A program made the translations under genes and the position numbers. From assembly GCA_934574095.1 (NCBI GenBank), contig CAKTMW010000006.1:1-56638 (forward strand): a stretch of DNA of 56,638 nt, read 5' to 3'. Positions 7,705 to 14,833 of the stretch are shown one piece after another (positions within the stretch are counted from its first letter, which is position 1; every line of letters begins with the position of its first letter). Under the pieces are notes generated by a model, which was not told the origin of the DNA, did not search any database, and was given only the letters and a program-made list of their open reading frames with translations. Source of the stretch: an uncultured Oscillospiraceae bacterium (GTDB lineage: Bacteria; Bacillota; Clostridia; Oscillospirales; Oscillospiraceae).

Positions 7705-8659
7705 TCTGACCCGCCAACCCCTGATCGACCCGCTGGCGCTGGACGGGCGGGATTACTTCGTCACGCTGTTGGCGGAGGGCCGGCGCTGCGGCCTGCTGTC
7801 CGACCGCGATCTGAGCCGCCTGCAAGGGGAGAGCCTGACGCTGCTGGCGGAGCGGATGGACGCCTGGACCCGCGGCCAGAGTACCTCCCTCCCGGCGGAG
7901 CAGGCCCAGCATCTGCTGGAATCGGTGCTCTACACCGTCTCGCTGGAGCTGAAGGCCAGCCCCACCCCGGAGGAAGCGGCGGAGCGTCTGCGGCGCGAAT
8001 CCCTGACTGCCCTGTACGAAGCGGGCCAGCGCCGCATCGCCCGTAAGCTGCAAGCCGCCCGCACCCTCCACCGCCAGCTGAAAAAGACGCTGTTTCCCAC
8101 CTATAACGAGTTCTACCGGGCCACCCTGGCGGACGGCATCGACGGTTTTTTCCTGCTGTACCGCCCCGCCCTTGCCGCGCAGGAGATCCACATCACCGCC
8201 GACTATCTCCCCTTCTCCGGCCTGCCCCAAAAAGACGGCATCGAGTTCATGGAGGACTATCTCCGCGCCCTGTCTCATGAAAACCGTTTTCTCCGTTATT
8301 TTTCGCCGGAGACCGTCCACGCCCTCCTGCTGGGACTGGATGAAAACTACCCGCAGCTTCTTCTGAACCTGTATGCCCCCGTGCTGGCGGCGGCCCTTGC
8401 CTGCGTACTGACCCGGCAGAGCGTGGCCGCGCTGCGGTATGATTCGGAGCGTCTGGCCGCCCTGCTGACCGGCAGGAGCCGTCAGGAGACGGAAGCCCTG
8501 CTGCATCAGGCGGCGGAGGTGTTCATCCGCGGCGCGGACTGCCCGGAGGGCCTGTCCGCCTATCTCCGCCGCAGCGTTCCGGTGCTGGCGGGCGATGTGG
8601 CCCGCGCCGTATCGCTGGGCCATCCGGAGGCGGTGCTCCCGCTTCCCGTGGAGCTGTGA
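7697..8659 (+). CDS. DUF6179-like protein of unknown function
   Basis: A 320-residue helical protein without membrane segments or recognisable motifs. ATG at 7697 lies inside the end of the preceding gene (ATGACTGA overlap) and is preceded by GGAGGGCCGCC. The central region has a LYRPALAAQEIHITADYLPF stretch followed by an acidic segment. The coupling with the DUF6323-like gene suggests subunits of one complex. The local GC and codon use match the neighbours, so there is no sign of recent transfer. Confidence 0.6.
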   Translation: MTDLTRQPLIDPLALDGRDYFVTLLAEGRRCGLLSDRDLSRLQGESLTLLAERMDAWTRGQSTSLPAEQAQHLLESVLYTVSLELKASPTPEEAAERLRRESLTALYEAGQRRIARKLQAARTLHRQLKKTLFPTYNEFYRATLADGIDGFFLLYRPALAAQEIHITADYLPFSGLPQKDGIEFMEDYLRALSHENRFLRYFSPETVHALLLGLDENYPQLLLNLYAPVLAAALACVLTRQSVAALRYDSERLAALLTGRSRQETEALLHQAAEVFIRGADCPEGLSAYLRRSVPVLAGDVARAVSLGHPEAVLPLPVEL

Positions 8660-8663
8660 CCCC

Positions 8664-8692
8664 TTGCATTTTTCGCCCAAAGTGGGTACAAT
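8664..8692 (+). promoter_or_regulatory. promoter of the DUF2461 gene
   Basis: TTGCAT (8664-8669) and TACAAT (8687-8692) are 17 bp apart, five bases after the preceding stop codon and 34 bp before the DUF2461 start. Confidence 0.75.
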
Positions 8693-8725
8693 AGCGGCAA
8701 AGAATCCGTAAAAGGAGCGTTTATC

Positions 8726-9421
8726 ATGGCATTTCAAGGCTATACACAAGAGACGGTGGACTTCATGTGGGGCATCCGCTTCAATAACGAGCGGGGCTGG
8801 TTCCTGGAGCACAAGGACGACTATATCAATACCTTTCTCACCCCCACCAAGGAGCTGGGCGAGCAGGTCTATGACGCCGTTCACGCCCTGCTGCCGGACG
8901 AGCCGCTGATGCTGAAGGTCTCCCGCATCTACCGGGACGCCCGGCGGCTTTTTGGCCGGGGCCCCTATAAGGATCACCTGTGGTGGTGCATCCGCACCGG
9001 AGACAAGGACTGGACGGGCCGTCCCACCTTCTGGTTTGAGCTGGGCCCGGATTACTACAGCTTCGGCCTGGGCTTCTGGTCGCCTGCCGCCGCCCTGATG
9101 GAGACGTACCGCAAACAGATCGACGCCCACCCGGAGGAGCTTTCCAAGCTGGTGCGGCAGTTCAACAAGCAGTCGGTGTTCACGCTGGACGGCCCGGAGT
9201 ACGCCCGCAGCAAGGGCCAGACCTCCGATCTCCTGCGCCCCTGGTATCAGAAGAAATCCCTCTCCCTCCGGTGGGAAGGCCCGCTGGACGAGCGTATTTT
9301 TACCCCCGCCTTGGCGGAGGATATCATCGCCGGGTTCAAGACACTGATCCCGTTCTACCACTACTTCAACAAGCTGGTGGCCCTGACGCCTACACAGGAG
9401 CGTAGGGGAAATGCGCAATAA
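8726..9421 (+). CDS. DUF2461 family protein
   Basis: A 231-residue protein with the family's hallmarks: NNERGWFLEHKDDY near the N-terminus, the RIYRDARRLFGRGPYKDH block around residue 70-90, and WFELGPDYYSFGLGFW in the middle. DUF2461 proteins (about 220 residues) are widespread and uncharacterised. ATG at 8726 follows AAAGGAGCG. The gene has its own promoter and is followed by a short GTAGGGCGGGGTG-type repeat and then a bidirectional terminator. Confidence 0.88.
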   Translation: MAFQGYTQETVDFMWGIRFNNERGWFLEHKDDYINTFLTPTKELGEQVYDAVHALLPDEPLMLKVSRIYRDARRLFGRGPYKDHLWWCIRTGDKDWTGRPTFWFELGPDYYSFGLGFWSPAAALMETYRKQIDAHPEELSKLVRQFNKQSVFTLDGPEYARSKGQTSDLLRPWYQKKSLSLRWEGPLDERIFTPALAEDIIAGFKTLIPFYHYFNKLVALTPTQERRGNAQ

Positions 9422-9425
9422 GCGT

Positions 9426-9466
9426 TGTAGGGCGGGGTGACCACACCCCGCCGCACGCTGCGCAAT
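9426..9466. repeat. GTAGGGCGGGGTG-type dispersed repeat (short copy)
   Basis: GTAGGGCGGGGTGACCACAC with a GGCGGGGT/ACCCCGCC inverted repeat, beginning five bases after a stop codon. The same text recurs near 27413-27440 and, diverged, at several other intergenic sites. Confidence 0.65.
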
Positions 9467-9473
9467 GGATATA

Positions 9474-9505
9474 AAAAATGACCGGCTGGAAAGCCGGTCA
9501 TTTTT
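9474..9505. terminator. bidirectional intrinsic terminator
   Basis: A 14-bp perfect stem (9474-9487 with 9492-9505) closed by GGAA has T-runs on both strands. It serves the convergent DUF2461 and radical SAM genes. Confidence 0.88.
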
Positions 9506-9515
9506 GCGTTATTCC

Positions 9516-10403
9516 TTAGAAGTCGATGGTGCCGTTCAGCACCTTCAAATCATACGGTTCATACACCACCTTGCGGTAGGCGTCCACGTCCATCTTCACG
9601 CCTGTCCAGTCGCTGTGGATCTCGCCGTTCTGCTTGATGAGCACATCGTACAGAATGTCGTAGGTCACGCCGTCGTCACCCTTCTCCACAATGGTGGAGT
9701 AGGGCAGCGTCTTGTGGTACGTCAGGTGCAGACCCTTGTACTCGAAATGGAAGCCGTTGCGCATGCGGCAGCCGTCCAGCCCCTTATAGGTGAATAGCCG
9801 CCGCAGATCGTGCAAAATCTGGTCATGCTCTTCGTCATACAGGTTCTCCGGTGTGGTCTCGGTGTAGTCGTACCGGAACTGCACGGGGATGCCGTAGGGC
9901 AGGAAGCGCTCCACATAGGCGGGCAGCTTGTCGGCGGGATAGCGCTTGTACAGCACACAGTTGATGCGGGTGCGGCAGGCAATGCGACCCAGCACCTCAT
10001 CAGGACTCTCCTCCACGTACTTCTGCAAATGGCGGGAGATGTTCATGCAGGTGATCTTGTCCTTGTTCCGCTCCGTAAAGGCCACCATCTCGTCCAGCGT
10101 GGTGTGCTCCTGCACCGGGAAGGTGGTGTTGATATACACCTTGTGGGTGGTGGGGATGGCATCCAGCATTTGCTGCAGCGCGTCCAGATCCGCCAGCGGC
10201 TCGCCGCCGGTGAACACAAAATCACACCGGGGCGTGATGGCGTCCAGTGTGCGGATGGAGTCGATGATCTTTTCCAGCGAAAAGCCGGTGCAGTCGGCAT
10301 ATTCCTGCTTATTGATACAGAAGGGGCAGTGGTTCTGGCAGTCATAGGGGACGAACACGGTGACTGTGGCGCCGCCTTCACGGGTCTTGTAAGGGTGAGT
10401 CAT
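9516..10403 (-). CDS. radical SAM protein of unassigned function
   Basis: A 295-residue protein. The SAM-binding [4Fe-4S] ligands are C22, C26 and C29 (CX3CX2C), followed by the GGEPL motif at 66-70, both diagnostic of radical S-adenosylmethionine enzymes. No C-terminal SPASM-type cysteine cluster is visible, so a single cluster is likely. The start ATG at 10403 was chosen over one 78 bases upstream because it leaves the usual short N-terminus and has AAAGG 12 bases before it. It is divergent from an aminotransferase. Substrate unknown; small-molecule or anaerobic cofactor chemistry is possible. Confidence 0.85.
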   Translation of the reverse strand: MTHPYKTREGGATVTVFVPYDCQNHCPFCINKQEYADCTGFSLEKIIDSIRTLDAITPRCDFVFTGGEPLADLDALQQMLDAIPTTHKVYINTTFPVQEHTTLDEMVAFTERNKDKITCMNISRHLQKYVEESPDEVLGRIACRTRINCVLYKRYPADKLPAYVERFLPYGIPVQFRYDYTETTPENLYDEEHDQILHDLRRLFTYKGLDGCRMRNGFHFEYKGLHLTYHKTLPYSTIVEKGDDGVTYDILYDVLIKQNGEIHSDWTGVKMDVDAYRKVVYEPYDLKVLNGTIDF

Positions 10404-10527
10404 GTATGAGCAAAACCTTTCCGTGTGAATATTCTTCAATATTTTATACCGATGCGACAAGAAATGCAAGAAAAAAAGCAAAAAATCGGTTGTTTAGTTA
10501 TTAACAAACCCGATTGCGTCTTTTTCG

Positions 10528-10556
10528 TTGACAGAAATGGCCCTTTGCGGTAAATT
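10528..10556 (+). promoter_or_regulatory. promoter of the HisC-like aminotransferase
   Basis: TTGACA (10528-10533), 17-bp spacer, TAAATT (10551-10556). The coding start is 35 bp downstream. Confidence 0.75.
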
Positions 10557-10590
10557 GTTGATAAAGGACAGGCGAAAGGAGCGGTCAGAC

Positions 10591-11682
10591 ATGAAGATCC
10601 GAAACGAATTGCTCTCTCAGGTGCGCAGCTACGCCGGCCATACGCCCCACGCGGCGGAGGACACGCTGGATTGCTCGCTGGGCGTGAATCCCTACGGCTT
10701 TCCGCCTGTGGTGAAGGAGGCCTTCGCCGCCTTTGACCCGGAGCGTTTCTATCACTATCCCCACTCCGACGCGCCCCGGAAGGCCATCGTGGACTACTGG
10801 GCGGACTACGCCTTCATCGAGCCGGAGAACATCGTCCTCACCGACGGCAGCGTGTCGGCCCTGTACCTGCTGTGCAACATTCTGGCCAAAAAGGGCGCGG
10901 AGGTGGTGGGCTTCCTGCCCACCTTTACCGATATGGTGGAGTATTCCCGCATGATGGCCATGCGATACGTGGGCATTCCCGCCCGCCGTGAGGAAAACTG
11001 GCGCATGGAGGTGACCGACCTGGTGGACGCCATCAGCGGCGATACCAGTCTGGTCTACATTGACCGGCCCAACAACCCCACCGGCCAGACCCTGACGCTG
11101 GCGGATATCAGCCGTGTGCTGGATAAGTGCGAGGAGCTGGGCGTTTACGCCATCGTGGACGAGGCCTACGGCGATTTTCTGCCCCGCGAGGAATCGGCGG
11201 TGACGCTGGGGCCCAAATACAAGAATATCATCATCGTCCGCACCTTCTCCAAAGGCTTCGGCCTTGCGGGACTGCGGGCGGGGTATATCATCACAGGGCA
11301 GGAGCTGATCCGCTATATCAGCAAGGTCTCCAACCCCTACATGATGAGCGAGCTGTCCCGTGAGCTGGCGGCCGCCGCCCTCAGCGACCGTACCTATGCC
11401 GACAGTCACGGCCCGGATTTCGCCGCCATGAAGCGCTCGCTGCGCGGTGTCTGCGGCAAGGAGCTGACCATGGCCGCCACCGATGACCGGGTGCCCATCT
11501 GCTTATTGCAGCACCGGAACCCCCGCGCCGACTTGCAGGAGCTGCTGATGGCGGAGGGCGTTCTCACCTGCTCCGGCGGCGAGTTTGAGCCGCTGGACCG
11601 CAGCAGCGTCCGGCTTCGGGTCCCCCGCGCCGAGGAGCTGGACAAGCTGCTCCGCGCCGTGGAAAAAGTCAATAATGGATGA
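10591..11682 (+). CDS. HisC/CobD-like PLP-dependent aminotransferase
   Basis: A 363-residue fold-type I enzyme. NNPTGQ is at 161-166, the DEAY motif with the pyridine-binding Asp at 190, and the Schiff-base Lys at 221 in SKGFGLAG. The SLGVNPYG segment near residue 29 is typical of the histidinol-phosphate aminotransferase and threonine-phosphate decarboxylase branch. No histidine or cobalamin genes are nearby, so the true substrate is uncertain. ATG at 10591 lies behind AAAGGAGCG. An upstream ATG at 10528 overlaps the promoter and is rejected. A GC-rich terminator follows. Confidence 0.88.
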   Translation: MKIRNELLSQVRSYAGHTPHAAEDTLDCSLGVNPYGFPPVVKEAFAAFDPERFYHYPHSDAPRKAIVDYWADYAFIEPENIVLTDGSVSALYLLCNILAKKGAEVVGFLPTFTDMVEYSRMMAMRYVGIPARREENWRMEVTDLVDAISGDTSLVYIDRPNNPTGQTLTLADISRVLDKCEELGVYAIVDEAYGDFLPREESAVTLGPKYKNIIIVRTFSKGFGLAGLRAGYIITGQELIRYISKVSNPYMMSELSRELAAAALSDRTYADSHGPDFAAMKRSLRGVCGKELTMAATDDRVPICLLQHRNPRADLQELLMAEGVLTCSGGEFEPLDRSSVRLRVPRAEELDKLLRAVEKVNNG

Positions 11683-11689
11683 AATGGGA

Positions 11690-11731
11690 GCACCCCCGGC
11701 GGCCATACCATGGCCGCCGGGGGTGGTGTTT
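11690..11731 (+). terminator. intrinsic terminator
   Basis: A 16-bp stem CACCCCCGGCGGCCAT/ATGGCCGCCGGGGGTG with a three-base loop is followed by GTGTTTGTT. It ends the aminotransferase transcript. Confidence 0.7.
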
Positions 11732-11768
11732 GTTGGGTGGAGTTTCGTAGATGGATATCGGCGTTCTC

Positions 11769-11862
11769 GGCCCCCTCTGTGAGGGGGCTGGCGAGCGCAA
11801 GCGAGACTGGGGGAGAGAATTTAAGATTTTATTCTCTCCCTCCCTCGTCAGAGGGAGGCTTT
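11769..11862 (-). repeat. CCTCCCTC-type dispersed repeat
   Basis: Begins GCCCCCTCTGTGAGGGGGC and ends CGTCAGAGGGAGG, with a GGCGAGCGCAAGCGAGACTG core and a GGGAGAGAAT/ATTCTCTCCC inverted repeat. Nearly the same text lies at 34019-34136. Its edge is only about five bases from the EamA stop codon, and its hairpins may serve as the 3' end signal. Confidence 0.75.
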
Positions 11863-11866
11863 GGCT

Positions 11867-12772
11867 CTACGCCACGCGGGAGGTCTCGCTGCTTTCCGCA
11901 GCGGCATCGCTGGCCTTTCCGCCCGACTTGTGATAATTGTGCATCACGATGCCCAACAAAATCAGCGCCGCGCCGATGACACCCTGCACCCCCAGGCGCT
12001 CCTTCAGGAAAACCGCGCTCAGCACCGCCGTGGACAGGGGATTGATGGCGCACATCTGGGCGGCCCGGTCGGCGGTGGTGTACCGCTGGGCCACCGGCTG
12101 GAACGAGAAGCCGAAGCAGGAGCACACCAGCGCCAGCGCCAGGATCACGCCCCACTCCGTGGCGTTTTGCGGCAGATGGGGCGTCTCCACCAGCAGCGAG
12201 CCGATGGCGGCGAACACGCCCAGAAAACCGATCTGGAACATGCCCAGCAGAATGGTGTCCCCCTGGTGGGAGAATTTGGCTGTCAGAATGATGCCTCCGG
12301 CGTACAGGCAGGCTTCCAGCATACAAAGGGCCTCGCCCAGCCCGAACCCGGACAGGCCGCTTTTCAGCGTCAGGAATCCCACGCCCGCCAGCGTCACCGC
12401 CGCGCACAGCAGCGTCCGGTGGTCCGGGGCCTTCCGGTGCAGCGCCGCCTCGAACAGCGGCACGATGACAATGGCCGTGTTCACCAGAAACGACACGTTG
12501 GACGCGGTGGTCATGGTTAGGGCGAACACCTCGCAGGTCATCACGGCGAAAAACACCCCGCCTAAAATCATGCCGTGGAGCAGGTCGGTTTTTGTGACGG
12601 TCCGCAGCTTCTTCCAGAAGATGACGCACAGTACCACGAAGGCCAGACAGAACCGCACCGCCAGCAGGTTCAGGGGACTCATGCTCTCCAGTCCCACCTT
12701 GGCGAACAGCAAAGACGTGCTTCTGGCGAAGATGACCCCCGCCAGCAGCCATTCCGCGGCTTTTTTGCTCAT
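11867..12772 (-). CDS. DMT-family (EamA) transporter
   Basis: A 301-residue protein with ten hydrophobic segments in two halves of five, the EamA repeat plan of the drug/metabolite transporter superfamily. The first half ends near GFLTLKSGLSGFG, and the second contains the typical AQMCAINPLSTAVLSAVFLKE stretch in broken form. Substrate is unknown. Start ATG at 12772 follows CGGGAGGAAATTACC. It lies downstream of the small membrane protein gene at 13090 with a hairpin between them, and both face away from a divergent LysR regulator. Confidence 0.88.
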   Translation of the reverse strand: MSKKAAEWLLAGVIFARSTSLLFAKVGLESMSPLNLLAVRFCLAFVVLCVIFWKKLRTVTKTDLLHGMILGGVFFAVMTCEVFALTMTTASNVSFLVNTAIVIVPLFEAALHRKAPDHRTLLCAAVTLAGVGFLTLKSGLSGFGLGEALCMLEACLYAGGIILTAKFSHQGDTILLGMFQIGFLGVFAAIGSLLVETPHLPQNATEWGVILALALVCSCFGFSFQPVAQRYTTADRAAQMCAINPLSTAVLSAVFLKERLGVQGVIGAALILLGIVMHNYHKSGGKASDAAAESSETSRVA

Positions 12773-12827
12773 GGTAATTTCCTCCCGTTTCTCTCTATAT
12801 AGGTCCCTCCCCGCGAAACGCGCCGCT

Positions 12828-12850
12828 GGGGCAAGGCTGCGCCTTGCCCC
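12828..12850. terminator. hairpin between small membrane gene and EamA gene
   Basis: A perfect 9-bp stem GGGGCAAGG/CCTTGCCCC with a five-base loop lies in the 108-bp gap. There is no long T-run, so termination may be partial. Confidence 0.45.
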
Positions 12851-12880
12851 GAACGGCTTGGATGGGGGAGAGAAAACTCG

Positions 12881-13090
12881 TTACTTGGCGGTGGCTGCTT
12901 TCAGCTCCGTCCGGTCAGGACGGCCGTTGGTCACGCAGTTGACGGCCACCACGAACCCTGCGCCCGCCAGCATGGACAGGGCCAGCAGCGCCGTGCTGCT
13001 TCCCACGCAGCCCAGCCAGGCGAACACTACCACCAGAGCCAGGCACACCAGCGCGATGGTCACACAGACGTTTCCCACATTCTTTTTCAT
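12881..13090 (-). CDS. small two-helix membrane protein, hypothetical
   Basis: A 69-residue protein with hydrophobic segments at about 8-27 and 33-52 and a short charged C-terminus (NGRPDRTELKAATAK). ATG at 13090 follows AAAAAGGAGGACAAG, an excellent ribosome site, and a clear promoter lies upstream. No family is recognised. The divergent LysR gene may control it. Confidence 0.7.
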   Translation of the reverse strand: MKKNVGNVCVTIALVCLALVVVFAWLGCVGSSTALLALSMLAGAGFVVAVNCVTNGRPDRTELKAATAK

Positions 13091-13148
13091 GGTCTTGTCC
13101 TCCTTTTTACATTTGGTGTTTGTTTTTCGTTACCTTTAGGTTGACTTC

Positions 13149-13177
13149 ATCATAGCACGGCTTTATACTTGTGTAAA
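13149..13177 (-). promoter_or_regulatory. promoter of the small membrane protein and EamA genes
   Basis: On the - strand TTTACA (13172-13177), 17-bp spacer and TATGAT (13149-13154). It lies in the region shared with the divergent LysR gene, so it is a plausible LysR target. Confidence 0.65.
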
Positions 13178-13295
13178 GCGATAGTATATCACACTTTCGT
13201 TGACAAAACTGCAATTAAGGCGCTCCCATAATGGGGAAAAACGTACCCCATAACCAGGGTTAATGTACCAATAAACGGCGATAAAGAGGTGGATG

Positions 13296-14165
13296 ATGGA
13301 TACAGAGAAATGCGCGGCGCTGCTGTGCGCTTTAGAGGAGGGGACGCTGGCCCGTGCGGCGGACAAGTTGGGGTATACCCCCTCTGGTATCAGCCGTATG
13401 GTGGCGGCGCTGGAGGAGGAACTGGGCTTTCCGCTGCTGCGGCGGGGGAGAAACGGCGTTTCCGCCACGGCGGAGTGCCAGGCGCTGCTGCCCGCCCTGC
13501 GGCAGATGGTCTATCAGGCGGAGAGCTGCCGCCAGACGGCGGCGGCCCTGCGGGGACTGGAGCAGGGCCGTGTCACCGTGGGGGCCAACTACCGCTTCTA
13601 TGCCCGGCAGCTGGCCCATCTCATGGCCCGGTTCCGGGAAAAGCACCCCGGCATCCAGTTTCAGACCATCGAGGGCACCAGCACCGCGCTGGCGGAAGCC
13701 CTGCGGGAGCACCGGGCGGACCTGTGCGTCATCAGCCGCCGGGACGGCCCTCACCAGTGGCTGCCCCTGCGGCGGGACGAGATGATGGTGATGCTGTCGC
13801 CGGACCATCCGCTGGCAAAGGGAAAGGCCGTCCCCATCCGGCGGCTGGAGACGGAGAGCTATGTGGAGATATTCCCCGGCCGGGAGACGGACAACTCCCG
13901 CATTCTGGCGGAAAACGGCGTTCATCCCGGCAACCGCTTCGCCGGAGTGGAGGACGATTTTTCCGCCATGGCCATGGTGGAGGCGGGACTGGGCATCGCC
14001 CTGGTGAACGGGCTGATCGCCGGGACGCTGCTGGGCAATGTGGTGTTCCGGCCGCTGGACCCGCCCCAGTATGTGGAGATCGGCGTCGCCACCCCGCCGG
14101 AGGACACCATGTCCCCCGCCGCGCGGCGGTTTTTGCGGTTTGTGAGGGAGAATATGGAGGGGTGA
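13296..14165 (+). CDS. LysR family transcriptional regulator
   Basis: About 289 residues. The N-terminal helix-turn-helix reads GTLARAADKLGYTPSGISR (about residues 16-34), followed by the LGFPLLRRGRNGV segment and the linker helix. The C-terminal 200 residues form the periplasmic-binding-protein-like effector domain, with GLGIALVNGL near the end. Two ATGs are possible, at 13293 and 13296. The second is better spaced from GAGGTGG. It is divergent from the small membrane protein and EamA genes, the usual arrangement for LysR regulators and their targets. Confidence 0.92.
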   Translation: MDTEKCAALLCALEEGTLARAADKLGYTPSGISRMVAALEEELGFPLLRRGRNGVSATAECQALLPALRQMVYQAESCRQTAAALRGLEQGRVTVGANYRFYARQLAHLMARFREKHPGIQFQTIEGTSTALAEALREHRADLCVISRRDGPHQWLPLRRDEMMVMLSPDHPLAKGKAVPIRRLETESYVEIFPGRETDNSRILAENGVHPGNRFAGVEDDFSAMAMVEAGLGIALVNGLIAGTLLGNVVFRPLDPPQYVEIGVATPPEDTMSPAARRFLRFVRENMEG

Positions 14166-14171
14166 AGGGGA

Positions 14172-14720
14172 GGTTTTCGCCCTCCGGGGCGACCTACTTT
14201 TGCCAATAGCGGCAAAAGTAGGCAAAAACGCCAGAAGGAACCTCCGGTTCCTTCACTTCCGGGCGCGCTATACGTGGTACAAAATTGTCATTGCATACCA
14301 CACGTTCACAGAGAATTTCTTTTTTCGATTCGATAAAAGGATCGTCTCATCACCAGCGCCGCTGCCGCTGACTGGTGCGGAGAAGGTGTTTTTGCGTCTA
14401 CCGTCCGGCGGGGTGTGGTCTCCCCGCCCTACGGCCAACCGCTGATAGAATTTCGTAGGGCGCGATGTTCACATCGCGCCGCCGTACAGCGCAACATCTC
14501 CTACCGTTGAGCTGCATCAGCGGCAGCGGCGCAAAACGGACAGACGATGCGTCATACGATACGAAATCATATATCCCCCGCGAACGCGTGGTAAACGGTC
14601 ACAAATTTACAACGCAAAACAGCGCGGGCGGATTCTTAAACCGCAGGTTTAAGTGGTGTTTTTGCCTACTTTTGTCACCACGGACAAAAGTAGGTCGCCC
14701 CGGAGGGCGAAATACCTTTA
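14172..14720. repeat. pair of inverted CTCCGGGGCGACC-type hairpin repeats around a GTAGGG-type repeat
   Basis: The left copy (about 14172-14390) carries in order a CCTACTTTTGCC/GGCAAAAGTAGG stem, a GAAGGAACC/GGTTCCTTC stem, a CACACGTTCACAG block and a CAGCGCCGCTGCCGCTGA block. The middle (about 14391-14490) holds GTAGGGCG-type text. The right part (about 14500-14720) is a related copy in the opposite orientation ending CAAAAGTAGGTCGCCCCGG. Related copies are at 33655-33880 and 38207-38785. No coding sequence is present. Confidence 0.75.
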
Positions 14721-14748
14721 TCAAAACCAATATTTATACGAATCCCAT

Positions 14749-14777
14749 TTGACAGCACGGCGCAAGATTGCTATACT
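14749..14777 (+). promoter_or_regulatory. promoter of the 14834-21886 operon
   Basis: TTGACA (14749-14754), exactly 17 bp, TATACT (14772-14777). The first gene starts 57 bp downstream behind AAAGGGGGAAC. Confidence 0.85.
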
Positions 14778-14833
14778 GCAATATCATAAAAAATACCATT
14801 CTGCCGCCAAAACAGGCGGAAAGGGGGAACAAT

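Noticed and set aside
7523..9418. 631-codon open frame on the - strand
   Set aside because: It lies opposite the DUF6179-like and DUF2461 genes, crosses the gap and promoter between them, and reads as Gln/Gly/Arg-rich text typical of the reverse frame of GC-rich coding DNA.
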